Notes: generated by a model not told the origin, from the sequence alone. Shown: positions 31,772 to 40,943, counted from the first letter of the stretch. The stretch: DNA of 64,000 bases from Nonomuraea aurantiaca (GCF_020215705.1 NZ_JAIWNB010000025.1:62001-126000); one strand, 5' to 3'. Program-made: numbers and translations.

Positions 31772-32476
31772 ATGACGGATGATCATCGTCGGAAGGCGTT
31801 GGTGGTACGGGGCGGCTGGGAAGGGCACGCGCCGGTCGCGGCCACCGAGCTCTTCGTCCCCTACCTGGAGAAGCAGGGGTTCGAGGTGAGCCGGGCGGAC
31901 TCCCCGGCGCCGTACGCGGACTCCGCGTTCATGGCCGGGATCGATCTCATCGTGCAGTGCTACACGATGGGCACGATCGAGCAGGCCGAGCTCGACGGCC
32001 TGCGGGCCGCGATCGAGTCAGGCACGGGGATGGCGGGCTGGCACGGCGGCATCGCCGACTCCTACCGCAACTCCTCCGACTATCTGCACCTGATCGGCGG
32101 GCAGTTCGCCTGCCATCCGGGTAAGGAGCCGGCCGAGCGGCAGGGCTCGGCGGCGGACAACTTCGTGCCGTACACCGTGAACATGCTGCCCGAGGCGGCC
32201 GGCCACCCCATCACGGAGGGCATCGCGGACTTCGGCCTCGTGACCGAGCAGTACTGGGTGCTGACGGACGACTACATCGACGTGCTGGCCACGACGACGC
32301 AGCAGGTCCGTCCGTGGGACCCCTGGCATAGGGAGGTCACCTCGCCGGCGATCTGGACCCGGCAGTGGGGGAGCGGGCGGATCTTCGTCGCGACCCCGGG
32401 GCACAGCCTCGACGTCCTGGAGGACGAGAACGTACGCACCATCATTGAGAGGGGCTTGCTGTGGGCCAGCCGGTGA
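31772..32476 (+). CDS. ThuA-domain protein (trehalose-utilisation-like, type 1 amidotransferase fold)
   Basis: A 234-residue protein of the ThuA family. It begins RRKALVVRGGWEGHAPV and has DLIVQCYTMGTI, the MAGWHGGIADSYRNSSDY segment typical of ThuA, and GQFACHPGK; the end (WGSGRIFVATPGHSLDVL, then the conserved RGLLWA) is typical as well. Such proteins work with sugar dehydrogenases in the breakdown of disaccharides or amino-sugars. Start ATG 31772 with GGTGGAAG before it. It overlaps the following oxidoreductase by 16 bp, so the pair is an operon. Confidence 0.88.
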   Translation: MTDDHRRKALVVRGGWEGHAPVAATELFVPYLEKQGFEVSRADSPAPYADSAFMAGIDLIVQCYTMGTIEQAELDGLRAAIESGTGMAGWHGGIADSYRNSSDYLHLIGGQFACHPGKEPAERQGSAADNFVPYTVNMLPEAAGHPITEGIADFGLVTEQYWVLTDDYIDVLATTTQQVRPWDPWHREVTSPAIWTRQWGSGRIFVATPGHSLDVLEDENVRTIIERGLLWASR

Positions 32477-33552
32477 ACGTGGGCGTCGTCGGATGCGGCG
32501 CCATCTCGGCGCAGTATTTCCAGACCATCGACCGGCTGCCGGCGTTACGGCTCGTCGCGGTGGCCGATCTGGACCTTGACCGGGCGCGGGAGGCGGTACG
32601 GCCCTATACGGGCGTCGATGTGCTGAGCGTGGCGGAGCTGCTGGCGGACTCCCGCATCGACATCGTGCTCAACCTCACCATTCCGGCCGCCCACGCCGAG
32701 ATCGCGCTCCAGGCCATAGCGGCCTGCAAGGACGTCTATTGCGAGAAGCCCCTTGCCGCGACCGCCGAGGAGGCCGCCGGGATGCTGCGGGCGGCCGGCG
32801 CCGCTCAGGTGCGCGTGGGGTGCGCGCCGGACACCGTGTTAGGCACGGGTACGCAGACGGCGCGCAAGGCGATCGACGACGGCCTGATCGGCCGGCCCAT
32901 CGCGGCGACCGCGACGATGATGACGCCCGGTCACGAACGCTGGCACCCGAACCCCGACTTCTACTACGTCCCCGGCGGCGGCCCGCTCCTGGACATGGGC
33001 CCCTACTACGTGACCAGCCTGGTGACGCTGCTCGGCCCGGTGGCGTCGGTCGTCGGCGCGGCCAGCCGTACGCGGGCCAAGCGCACGATCGGCTCGGGAC
33101 CCCGCAAGGGCGAGGAGATCCCGGTGACGGTCGACACGCACGTCACCGGAGTGCTCGTCCACACCTCGGGAGCGCTGTCCACGCTGGTGATGAGCTTCGA
33201 CGGGGCGGCGACCAAGGCGCCCAACATCGAAGTGCACGGCGAGACGGGCTCACTCGTCGTGCCCGACCCGAACTACTTCGACGGATCCGTCCTGGTGTCG
33301 GAGGTCGGTGAGGACGGCTGGCGGACTCTCCCCGTGGCGGCCGGCTACGTCGAGGGCGGGCGCGGGGTGGGCCTGGCCGACTTCGCTTCGACCCCGGCGG
33401 GCGAGGAGCCTCGGACGAGTGGATCGCTGGCCTTCCACGTGCTCGACGTCATGGAGTCGCTGCTGGCCTCGGCGCACTCCGGCGCGGCGGTCACCATCAC
33501 GAGCACCTGCGAACGCCCTTCGCCGGTGAATCTGACTCAGCCCGCCGACTAG
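32461..33552 (+). CDS. Gfo/Idh/MocA-family oxidoreductase
   Basis: A 363-residue NAD(P)-dependent dehydrogenase. Its N-terminal Rossmann domain reads VNVGVVGCGAISAQYFQT (about 5-22), followed by YCEKPLAATAEEA, where the EKP motif places the catalytic Lys. The C-terminal domain has GGGPLLDMGPYYV, in which the Asp/His-type catalytic segment reads LLDMGPYYVT. Overlap by 16 bp with thuA supports a shared sugar-oxidising role; substrate is a cyclic polyol or sugar, unspecified. Start GTG 32461. No transporter is adjacent. Confidence 0.92.
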   Translation: MGQPVNVGVVGCGAISAQYFQTIDRLPALRLVAVADLDLDRAREAVRPYTGVDVLSVAELLADSRIDIVLNLTIPAAHAEIALQAIAACKDVYCEKPLAATAEEAAGMLRAAGAAQVRVGCAPDTVLGTGTQTARKAIDDGLIGRPIAATATMMTPGHERWHPNPDFYYVPGGGPLLDMGPYYVTSLVTLLGPVASVVGAASRTRAKRTIGSGPRKGEEIPVTVDTHVTGVLVHTSGALSTLVMSFDGAATKAPNIEVHGETGSLVVPDPNYFDGSVLVSEVGEDGWRTLPVAAGYVEGGRGVGLADFASTPAGEEPRTSGSLAFHVLDVMESLLASAHSGAAVTITSTCERPSPVNLTQPAD

Positions 33553-33697
33553 AGGTAAATGTCCGTTTTGCTCGAACTTTTTGGAGGAACTTAAGCAAGA
33601 TCTGCTTCTGCATTGCCCGGGATTTCGCTTCATCGTTAGACCGTCAGGTGAACCTTGCCATGACCCTTTACCCCCCGGGCAAGAGAAGCAGGTCCTC

Positions 33698-34228
33698 ATG
33701 GTCAGACGATCCCTCGCCACGTTAGCCGCCGCCGTCACCTCCCTGATCGCCGTCCTCGCGTTCGCGCTACCGGCCCATGCGGTGACTCTGGAGCAGAAAC
33801 TCGCCGCGCTCTCCGGATTCACCCAGCCCACCGCCGCCAGCGCCGCCTCCTGGCGCGCCGCCTGGCAGAACCAGGCGGCATGGGCCGAGTACGCCTTCGA
33901 CTGGTCCACCGACCTGTGCTCCAGCAGCCCCGACCAGCCGCTCGGTTTCGATTTCCGGATGCCGTGCCGGCGACACGATTTCGGTTACCGAAACTACAAG
34001 GCCGTAAGCCAGTTCCCGGCCAACAAGGACCGTATCGACAGCGCCTTCTATTTCGATATGAAGCAGGTGTGCGCCGGATACTCGGGAATCTCCAAGTCCA
34101 CCTGTGACGGCCTCGCCTGGACGTATTACCAGGCAGTCCGGCAGCTGGGCGACCTCGTCGTCACCGACGACCAGATCCAGCAGGTCAAGCGGGACGCCGA
34201 ACGGAACGCCCAGAACTCCGACGCCTAA
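33698..34228 (+). CDS. Secreted prokaryotic phospholipase A2
   Basis: A 176-residue protein with a Sec signal peptide (MVRRSLATLAAAVTSLIAVL, ending AHA near residue 28). The mature part matches the Streptomyces-type secreted phospholipase A2: helices TAASAASWRAAWQNQAAW, DWSTDLCSSSPDQPLGFDF, then the catalytic CRRHDFGYRNY with the His-Asp pair, and Cys pairs for two disulfides (LCSS/PCRR and QVCAG/STCDG). It hydrolyses the sn-2 ester of phospholipids outside the cell, Ca-dependent in the family. Start ATG 33698 matches the signal peptide; longer in-frame starts do not. Convergent with the isochorismatase gene. Confidence 0.9.
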   Translation: MVRRSLATLAAAVTSLIAVLAFALPAHAVTLEQKLAALSGFTQPTAASAASWRAAWQNQAAWAEYAFDWSTDLCSSSPDQPLGFDFRMPCRRHDFGYRNYKAVSQFPANKDRIDSAFYFDMKQVCAGYSGISKSTCDGLAWTYYQAVRQLGDLVVTDDQIQQVKRDAERNAQNSDA

Positions 34229-34260
34229 GACCGGCGGAGACGGAGGATGCCGCCGTCGGC

Positions 34261-34815
34261 TCAGTCGCCGAACGTCACATCCTTCGTCTCCACCACGGCG
34301 GCGGTGCGGCCGGGCGCCGTGTGGTAGCGCCAATAGAGGTTGGTGTGCGCGATGACCTTGTCCGGCGGCGGAGCGCCCCACGCGCTCTGGTCCTCGGTCG
34401 TGTGTGCGTCACCGACGAGCGTCACGTCGTAGCCACGGACGAAGGCGCCATGGATCGTGGACCGGATGCATTCGTCCGTCTGCGCGCCGGTCGCGACCAG
34501 GCGTCCGACTCCGGCCCCGGCCAGCACCTCCTCCAGATCGGTGTCCTCGAAGGAGTCGGCGAACGTCTTGTGCACCAGCGGCTCCGCCTCCCGGCGGGTC
34601 AGCTCCGGGACGTATTGCCAGGCGTCGCTCCCCTTCGGCAGCTGCTCGCTGGAGTGCTGGATCCAGACGATCGGGACACCCTCTTCGCGAGCCCGGTCGA
34701 CGAGCGTGCCGATGTTGGCGACGACCACGTCACGCTGGTGCGTATCCGCCACGACGCCCATCTGGACGTCGATCACCAGCAAGGCGGTGTTGGGGCGATC
34801 TGACAGCGTGGTCAC
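34261..34815 (-). CDS. Isochorismatase-family cysteine hydrolase
   Basis: A 184-residue member of the isochorismatase/nicotinamidase-like fold. The catalytic triad is visible: Asp in ALLVIDVQMGVV (about 16), Lys in VHKTFADSF, and Cys in QTDECIRST (about 114), with the cis-peptide ATGAQT just before it. It hydrolyses an amide or enol-ether of unknown identity. Start GTG 34815 with GAGGAG upstream. That SD is the third of three tandem SD-GTG units in the leader (34816-34854), an unusual arrangement. It has no operon partner; the glycosyltransferase behind it is a separate gene. Confidence 0.9.
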   Translation of the reverse strand: MTTLSDRPNTALLVIDVQMGVVADTHQRDVVVANIGTLVDRAREEGVPIVWIQHSSEQLPKGSDAWQYVPELTRREAEPLVHKTFADSFEDTDLEEVLAGAGVGRLVATGAQTDECIRSTIHGAFVRGYDVTLVGDAHTTEDQSAWGAPPPDKVIAHTNLYWRYHTAPGRTAAVVETKDVTFGD

Positions 34816-34854
34816 GATGATCTCCTCACGACGATCTCCTCACGATGATCTCCT
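34812..34854 (-). promoter_or_regulatory. Triplicated Shine-Dalgarno/GTG leader with two 5-codon minicistrons
   Basis: On the minus strand the 14-bp unit GTGAGGAGATCRTC occurs twice before the real start GTG (34815). Each copy gives GAGGAG followed by GTG. The first two GTGs (34843 and 34829) open frames of five codons (Val-Arg-Arg-Ser-Ser) ended by TGA that overlaps the next GTG (GTGA). Both contain adjacent AGG-AGA codons, rare in high-GC actinobacteria. Together they form a leader of coupled minicistrons, either regulatory or a replication-slippage duplication. Confidence 0.45.
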
Positions 34855-34915
34855 CTGCCGGCCGGACATGCCACGTGGGTCAGACTAGGCGGCCCCACCG
34901 ACAATCCGCCGACCC

Positions 34916-36025
34916 TCAGCGTGGTGAGGCTTCCCGGATGGTCAGGAGCCAGGTCTCGAAGTCCGAGACGGCGTCGTCCATCGTCCGCTGAACCACCTCT
35001 TTGACCGCGGTCCTGGCCAGCCGGTGACGTAGCGCGGCGTCGTCGAGCAGCCGGACGATGCCCTCGGCCAGCGCGTCTGGATCTCGCGGCGGGCAGAGCA
35101 GGGCCGTGCGGTCGTGCTCCGCGTAGCTGTCCATGCCGTGGTTCCGCGTCGAGACCAGCGCGGCACCGCAGGCCATGGCCTCGGCGCCGGGAAACCCGAA
35201 CCCCTCGTACTCCGACGGCACGGCGAACACGGCCGACCGGTTGTAGAGGCCGCGCAGCCGGGCGTCGCTCGGCCCCGGATGGTGCTCGATCCAGAAGGGC
35301 AGCCGGTCGGCGTCGTACGCGCCGAAGGACCACGCCCGCACGACCCCGGGGCGCGCCTCCCGCGCCAGCTCCAACGCGGTGATCGCGTCGCCGGTCCGTT
35401 TCGACCATTCGCGGCGAGCGGGAAAGCCGACCAGGACCCGCTCCGCCGAGTCGATCGGGGTCCGCAGGAAGAAGGTCGAGCTGTCGACGGCGCATTCCAC
35501 CAGAGCGCACGGCGCCCCGGAAACGCTCTCGACGATGGACCGCAGCCGCCGCGCGCCCACGGCGATGGGCCAGCCGGTACGCATGGCCGATTCCATCGCC
35601 TCCCGCGCCGCTCCGTCGGGACGCAAATAGCTTTCGTAGTCCTGCAGGAACAATGCCTTAAGGCCCAGATACGCGGGAAGGGCGGCCACAAGCGGCACGA
35701 CCTGCCAGGTCGTCGCCAGTACGACGTCGAAGGGATCGTGCCGTCCGGAAAGCGTATGGAGAAAGTCGGCCGGGTCGGATACCAAAACGCTGCGGGTCCG
35801 CGGCCCGGCGGAGAACCACGGGTGCGGATGGGCGTCCGGCGGCATTATCGGCACGACCGCCCTGGTCGGCGGCCCGAGAGGATGGCGTACGGGCCGCCGA
35901 GGATGGACGAGCAGAATGTCATGGCCCCTTTCCCCCAGGCGGGAGGCATAGGAGTAGACCGTCTTGAGCGCGCCGATAGGCGCGGATGAGGCCCTGGCCA
36001 TGATGAATGCCACGCGCACGGTCAT
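34916..36025 (-). CDS. GT4-type glycosyltransferase
   Basis: A 369-residue GT-B glycosyltransferase. The C-terminal donor-binding domain shows the EX7E signature in VPSEYEGFGFPGAEAMACGA (about residues 269-288), followed by HDRTALLCPPRDPDALAEGI. The N-terminal acceptor domain begins RVAFIMARASSAPIGALKTV. Retaining GT4 enzymes use nucleotide sugars for wall polysaccharide, exopolysaccharide or natural-product sugars; the acceptor is unknown. Start ATG 36025. It is isolated: the 5' neighbour region (36026-36461) has no intact gene. Confidence 0.9.
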   Translation of the reverse strand: MTVRVAFIMARASSAPIGALKTVYSYASRLGERGHDILLVHPRRPVRHPLGPPTRAVVPIMPPDAHPHPWFSAGPRTRSVLVSDPADFLHTLSGRHDPFDVVLATTWQVVPLVAALPAYLGLKALFLQDYESYLRPDGAAREAMESAMRTGWPIAVGARRLRSIVESVSGAPCALVECAVDSSTFFLRTPIDSAERVLVGFPARREWSKRTGDAITALELAREARPGVVRAWSFGAYDADRLPFWIEHHPGPSDARLRGLYNRSAVFAVPSEYEGFGFPGAEAMACGAALVSTRNHGMDSYAEHDRTALLCPPRDPDALAEGIVRLLDDAALRHRLARTAVKEVVQRTMDDAVSDFETWLLTIREASPR

Positions 36026-36461
36026 CGCCTCCCAGTAAGCGATTCCATAGACAGTTTCTTGCGCGGGCGGGTATTCGGGAACCTCGACTGCAGCCCTGCC
36101 CCTGTCGCTGGAGCACCTTCTTCACTAGATACGAAGCCTGACGGGAAATCAATGACACCTGTTGGGCTTTTCTGGTGAAATATCCTGATGCAACGGACGC
36201 GGCAACTGGGCCACGAGTCCTCGGTCCAGCTCGTCGTCGGCGCCGCCGTCCGGATCCTGCTCGGCCGGCTCCGGCACGCGCTGCCGGGTCTCGACCTGGT
36301 CCTCGCCGGCGATCTCCTGATCCCGGGAGGCCGTCAGACGGCCGTGCGCGAACGGTAGGTAACCTTCGTGTCACCGCTGGCTGACTTGTGTTGTTTGGCG
36401 TCGCCAGCGATATGTGATGAGATCACTGCGCACTTAACGATCTCCTCACCCAAGGGGTCAA
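36026..36461. other. Intergenic region with a possible P450 C-terminal remnant
   Basis: No intact gene. Plus-strand codons 36191-36358 read SSVQLVVGAAVRILLGRL, then RHALPGLDLVLAGDLLIPGG, ending in TAG. The LLxRLRxxLPGLxLxL pattern resembles the C-terminal end of cytochrome P450 enzymes and could be a duplicated or decayed end of a P450. It is weak evidence. The rest carries the promoters of the glycosyltransferase (minus) and P450 (plus) genes. Confidence 0.3.
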
Positions 36462-37682
36462 ATGGCAACGAACCTCCCCTCCTTCCCTGTCGTGGACGAG
36501 AACCCGCTCGACACCTGTATCCGGTTTCGGGAGATCGCTCCCGTGGTGCAGGTGGAATTCCCAGGGGGCGTGCCCGCCTACCTGGCCCTGACCCACAAGG
36601 CCGTACGGGAGATCCTCGCCGGGGACAACAAGACCTTCCTCAAGGACCCCAAGCACTGGCCCGCCCTGCACGACGGATCGATCCCCGAGGACTGGCCGCT
36701 GCGCGCCATCGTCCAGGGCGGTCACCTGTCCACCGTGGACGGTGGCGACCATCGGCGGCTGCGCGGTCTGATCATGAGCGCGTTCACGCCGGCCCGGGTG
36801 CAGGCCATGGAGGCGCGGATCCAGCAGATGGTCGATGAGTTACTGGATGAGGTGGCGGCCGCCGGTGACGGTGTGGACCTGGTCCCCGCCTTCACCGAGG
36901 CGCTGCCGATGTGGGTGATCTGCGAGCTGTTCGGCGTGGCGCCCGAGGACCGGCTGCGGCTGCGGAACTGGACCTCCACCCTGCTGGCGCACACCACTCC
37001 GCCGGAGGTGGCGTTCGCGGCGCAGAACGACCTTATGACCTTCCTGCACGCGCTGGTGGAGCGCAAGCGGCGCGAACCAGGTGACGACCTCACCTCCGGC
37101 CTGGTCCAGGTCCACGACGCGGATGACAAGCTCACCACCGACGAACTGGTCGGCGTGCTGTGGATCATGCTCGTCGCCGGTCACGAGACCACCGTGCACC
37201 TGCTCGGGTCCGCCATCGTGGCGCTGGCCCAGAACCCCGGCCAGCTCGCCTTGGCCAAGGCTGAGAACCGGTGGGCCGACGTGGTCGAGGAGACCGTGCG
37301 CTACCGCCACTCGGTGATGATGACCAGCTTCCGCTTCACGGCGGAGGACGTGATCATCGCTGGGGTGCCCATCCCCAAGGGCAGTGCGGTGGGCGTGGTC
37401 TACCAGGCCACCGGCATCGACCCGGCGGAGCACGGCCCGAGCGCGAACCAGTTCGACATCACCCGTGAGCAGACCGGAAGCCTCGGTTTCGGCCACGGCC
37501 CGCGCTACTGCATCGGGGCGGGGCTGGCCAGGCTGGAGAGCCGGCTGGCGCTCGAGACGCTGTACCGGAGATTCCCGGACCTCAGCCTCGCGATCGACCC
37601 CGACGACATCCCCTACTCCCCGTCGTTCTTCACGATCGGCCCGCTGTTCCTGCCGGTCAACCTCGGTGTGGCCCAGCCCTGA
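36462..37682 (+). CDS. Cytochrome P450
   Basis: A 406-residue bacterial P450. The I-helix oxygen-activation motif is LVAGHETTVHLL (about 240-251), the K-helix ExxR is ETVRYRHS, and the heme loop is GFGHGPRYCIGAGLARLE (Cys about 351). Length and the N-terminal opening are normal for soluble actinobacterial P450s. Electron donors (ferredoxin and reductase) are not nearby. The substrate is unknown; P450s of this type oxidise terpenes, polyketides or fatty acids. It stands alone, followed by the polysaccharide lyase gene after about 118 bp. Confidence 0.95.
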   Translation: MATNLPSFPVVDENPLDTCIRFREIAPVVQVEFPGGVPAYLALTHKAVREILAGDNKTFLKDPKHWPALHDGSIPEDWPLRAIVQGGHLSTVDGGDHRRLRGLIMSAFTPARVQAMEARIQQMVDELLDEVAAAGDGVDLVPAFTEALPMWVICELFGVAPEDRLRLRNWTSTLLAHTTPPEVAFAAQNDLMTFLHALVERKRREPGDDLTSGLVQVHDADDKLTTDELVGVLWIMLVAGHETTVHLLGSAIVALAQNPGQLALAKAENRWADVVEETVRYRHSVMMTSFRFTAEDVIIAGVPIPKGSAVGVVYQATGIDPAEHGPSANQFDITREQTGSLGFGHGPRYCIGAGLARLESRLALETLYRRFPDLSLAIDPDDIPYSPSFFTIGPLFLPVNLGVAQP

Positions 37683-37800
37683 CGTACCGCTGTCCGGCCT
37701 GGCAGCCGACGGTTGCCGGGCCGGATCTCGGGGCCTGGGCGGGCAAACGTAGATCATGTAGGGTGAGCCCGGCGTATCCTCCGACGGCCTGGAGCCCGCT

Positions 37801-40305
37801 GTGCCGCACATGTCTCGTCGCCAGGTTCTCTCCCTGTTCCCCGCCGCCGGTCTACTCGCCGTAGCCTCCCCTTCGTACGCGACCGCGGGGATCGATCACG
37901 CGCGGCTGCTCGCCAACACCGTGGCGATGTTCGCGGGGACCCCGGACGTCAACGCCCGGCCCGAGGTGGCCGCCAAGCTCACGTCGATCCTCAACACCGC
38001 CAGGCAGCGGCTGACGGCCATGGACAAGGCGGCCGACGGTGAGTTGTTCGCCGGTCTGAGTCTCGGCACCGACGACGCCAACCTGCGACTGGCCTTCCAG
38101 TACCTGTACGAGATCGCGCTGGCGACCCGCACGCCCGGCGGCGGGCTCAACGAGGACGCCGCCGCCCAGCGGCGGGTCATCGACGGTCTGCGGTGGCTGC
38201 ACGAGCGCTACTACGGCGACCAGTCGAAGGGCTACTACGGCAACTGGTTCAACTGGGAGATCGGGATCTCCATCCAGGTGAGCAGGACGCTGGCCCTGCT
38301 GGCCGACCGGGTGCGGGAGGAGCGGCCCGACCTGACGGCCACCTACATCGCCTCGATGGACGCCTACCTGCGCAACGGCAAGAACGGCGACGTCGACCTC
38401 GACTCCCGCTTCCATACCGGGGCGAACCTGGCCGACATCACCGCGAACCGGATTCTGCAGGGCGCGCTCACCGGCGACGACGCCCGGGTCGACAAGGCCA
38501 TCACCGACCTGGCCACCGTCTTCGCCACGGTCGACCCGTACAACCTCCAGCACGGGGTCACCGACGGCTACTACCGCGACGGCTCCTTCATCCAGCACGA
38601 CTCGGTCGCCTACACCGGCTCCTACGGGCGCAGCCTGCTGACCCGGGTCGTCCAGACCCTCAAGACGCTCGAGGGCGCGGCGAGCGGCGGCGTCCCCGAC
38701 CTGCCCGGCGTGGTGTACCGGTGGATCAACGACGGCTTCGCCCCGCTGATCTTCGAGGGGTGGCTGATGGAGATCGTCAAGGGGCGGGCGGTCTCGCGCA
38801 CCGGCACCGGCTACGCCGACGTCGGGGTGATCGTGGAGGCCATCGCCGACCTGGCCGACCACGTCGGAGCCGCCGAGGCGCTCGCGCTGAAGAAGTACGT
38901 CAAGTTCCTGCCGGCCGCCGACACGACCGCCTTCGCCTCCCCGGTCAGCATCGCCCGCTACGCGGCCATCCGCGCCGACGCCGCCATCCCGGCCGCCGAC
39001 TTGAACGCGCCCGAGCGCTGCGTGGCGTTCAACGCCATGGACAGGACCGTCCACCGGCGCCCCGGCTACGCCTTCGCGCTGGCGCGCAGCTCCGACCGGA
39101 TCAGCAAGTACGAGTACATGAGCGGCGAGAACCTCATGCCCTGGTTCCAGGGCGACGGCGCGCACTACCTCTACCTCGCCGGCGAGGACCAGCGCGAGGC
39201 GTTCGGCGTCGACTACTACACGGCCGTCTCGCCGTACCGGCTGGCCGGGATCACCGCGCCGGTGGAGGATCGGCGGACGGTGCCCGAGCTGTACGGCCGG
39301 CTCTGGTACGAGAACCCGGGCCACCCGCTGAACTTCACCTCCTCCTCGGAGTCCCAGAACACCTACGTGTACTTCCCGCGCGCCGAGAACGCCTTCTCCG
39401 GCGGCGCGACGCTCGGCGCGTACGGCGTGTCCGGCATGGTCCAGTCCGACGACGCCGCCTATACCGCCAAGCAGGCGGGCATCCTGCCCGACGACTTCGT
39501 CGCCTACCAGAACGCCCGCGCGACCAAGTCCTGGTTCCTGCTCGACGACGAGATCGTGGTGCTGGCCGCGGGCATCTCCGGTCAGGGCGGCCGCGCGGCG
39601 GTGACCACCGTGGACAGCCGCATCGCCGCTCCCGGCGACGCGGTCACGCTCACCGGCGAGGGCTGGACCGGCCGCCCCTGGCAGGCGGGCGACACCACGC
39701 CGCCACGCTGGCTGCGCTACGCCAACGGCACCCGTCGTACGGCGGTCGGTTACGCCTTCCTCACCCGGCAGCCCGTCGCGGCCGGGCTGGAGACGGTGAC
39801 CCGCAGCCGCAGGGTCGTGCGCGCGACCAACCCCGACACCAGCGTGACCAAGAACGTCTTCACCGCCACGGTCACCCACCCCGCCACCGGCGGCGTCACC
39901 GCCCTCGCCTACGCCCTGGTCCCGAACGCGACGGAGGCCCGCCTGCACGGCTACGCGAACGGCCCGCTGACCGTCCTGGCCAACGACCGGCACGTGCAGG
40001 CGATCAAGCACAGGACCCTGGGCATCGTCGCCGCCAACGTCTTCACCGACGGGCCGCGGCACGCCGAGCGCCTGCTCATCGACGGTCCCGCCTCGGTCAT
40101 CGTCCGCTCCGGCCAGCGCACGGTCGTCGCCCTGTCGGACCCCACGATGAAACGCGACCGCGTCACCGTCGTCCTGGCCGGCGCGCCCCTCCGGCTGGAC
40201 ACGGCCGACGAAGGGGTGATGGTACGGCGGGTGCCGGGCGGCACCCTGATCCAGGCGGCGACCCGCCACGCCCACGGCCGCACCTTCACCGCCACCCTGC
40301 GCTGA
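37801..40305 (+). CDS. Secreted family-8 polysaccharide lyase (hyaluronate/chondroitin/xanthan lyase type)
   Basis: An 834-residue secreted lyase with a twin-arginine signal (SRRQVLS, then a hydrophobic run ending YA near 27). The N-terminal alpha/alpha toroid carries the catalytic residues N216, H266 and Y275 in TANRIL and FIQHDSVAYTGSYGR; the spacing 50 and 9 equals that of streptococcal hyaluronate lyase (N349, H399, Y408). NWFNWEIGI is the aromatic patch segment. The beta-sandwich domains follow to the end. It cleaves uronic-acid polysaccharides by beta-elimination outside the cell; the exact polymer cannot be read from the sequence. Start GTG 37801 with GGAG upstream; ATG 37810 is an alternative. 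Confidence 0.92.
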   Translation: MPHMSRRQVLSLFPAAGLLAVASPSYATAGIDHARLLANTVAMFAGTPDVNARPEVAAKLTSILNTARQRLTAMDKAADGELFAGLSLGTDDANLRLAFQYLYEIALATRTPGGGLNEDAAAQRRVIDGLRWLHERYYGDQSKGYYGNWFNWEIGISIQVSRTLALLADRVREERPDLTATYIASMDAYLRNGKNGDVDLDSRFHTGANLADITANRILQGALTGDDARVDKAITDLATVFATVDPYNLQHGVTDGYYRDGSFIQHDSVAYTGSYGRSLLTRVVQTLKTLEGAASGGVPDLPGVVYRWINDGFAPLIFEGWLMEIVKGRAVSRTGTGYADVGVIVEAIADLADHVGAAEALALKKYVKFLPAADTTAFASPVSIARYAAIRADAAIPAADLNAPERCVAFNAMDRTVHRRPGYAFALARSSDRISKYEYMSGENLMPWFQGDGAHYLYLAGEDQREAFGVDYYTAVSPYRLAGITAPVEDRRTVPELYGRLWYENPGHPLNFTSSSESQNTYVYFPRAENAFSGGATLGAYGVSGMVQSDDAAYTAKQAGILPDDFVAYQNARATKSWFLLDDEIVVLAAGISGQGGRAAVTTVDSRIAAPGDAVTLTGEGWTGRPWQAGDTTPPRWLRYANGTRRTAVGYAFLTRQPVAAGLETVTRSRRVVRATNPDTSVTKNVFTATVTHPATGGVTALAYALVPNATEARLHGYANGPLTVLANDRHVQAIKHRTLGIVAANVFTDGPRHAERLLIDGPASVIVRSGQRTVVALSDPTMKRDRVTVVLAGAPLRLDTADEGVMVRRVPGGTLIQAATRHAHGRTFTATLR

Positions 40306-40326
40306 GCCTGTTGACCTGCACAAACC

Positions 40327-40373
40327 GTTAAGGAACGATTGTTCTTGACTAATCATTCCTTAACGCGTACGTT
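40327..40373 (+). promoter_or_regulatory. TetR promoter with overlapping 14-bp inverted repeat operator
   Basis: GTTAAGGAACGATT (40327-40340) and AATCATTCCTTAAC (40351-40364) form an inverted repeat with one mismatch and a 10-bp centre. TTGACT (40345-40350) and TACGTT (40368-40373) are a -35/-10 pair with the ideal 17-bp spacer. The -35 is inside the operator. A start 7 nt after the -10 would be the ATG at 40380, so the mRNA may be leaderless. This is a clear autoregulated TetR-type promoter. Confidence 0.75.
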
Positions 40374-40379
40374 TGCCGC

Positions 40380-40943
40380 ATGGGACGACCGAGAGGATTC
40401 GACGAAACCGAGGTGATCGCGGCGGCGGCAGCGCTGTTCGCGAACCGGGCCTACGACGGGGTCTCCGTCGACGACCTGGTCACCCACCTCGGCGTGCATC
40501 GCAACAGCCTGTACAAGACCTTCGGCAGCAAGCGGGGCCTGTACCTGGCGGCCTTGCGATGGCACGTGAAGCACCAGGTCCAACCGCTGATCTCCGAGGT
40601 CGGCGCGGCGCGCGACATCGACGAGGCGGTGCGCGGCACGCTGGCCGCGCACAACGACGACGTGGGCGCCCTGGACCTGCTGCTGATGGCGGCGACCGAG
40701 CGCGCGCCCGTCGACGAGGAAGTCCGCACCGAGGTCAGCGCCGCTCTGCACGCCCTCGACCGGGCCGTGAGCACCGTGCTGACCGGCACCACCTCCGACA
40801 ACGGCGACCAGCCCGCACCGGCGCTGGCCGAGGCGCTGACCTCGGCGTTGATCGGGTTGCGGCTACGCGCCAGAGCCACCGCCAGCCCTACCGAATCCGA
40901 CCTGGCGGGAGCGGCTCTGGCGCGACACCTCGGCCCCGCATGA
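40380..40943 (+). CDS. TetR-family transcriptional regulator
   Basis: A 187-residue TetR. The HTH (about 9-55) reads FDETEVIAAAAALFANRAYD, then GVSVDDLVTHLGVHRNSLYK. The C-terminal ligand domain is helical with ERAPVDEEVRTEV. The start ATG 40380 matches a leaderless promoter whose operator (40327-40364) lies immediately upstream, so it most likely represses itself. The next gene (40983, a small protein) follows by 39 bp on the same strand and may be in the same transcript and under the same control. Effector unknown. Confidence 0.93.
   Translation: MGRPRGFDETEVIAAAAALFANRAYDGVSVDDLVTHLGVHRNSLYKTFGSKRGLYLAALRWHVKHQVQPLISEVGAARDIDEAVRGTLAAHNDDVGALDLLLMAATERAPVDEEVRTEVSAALHALDRAVSTVLTGTTSDNGDQPAPALAEALTSALIGLRLRARATASPTESDLAGAALARHLGPA

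Noticed and set aside
37852..40356. Minus-strand open frame of about 830 codons opposite the polysaccharide lyase
   Set aside because: Antisense shadow: Gly/Arg/Val-rich, no motifs, and the plus strand carries the complete lyase with catalytic residues at family spacing.
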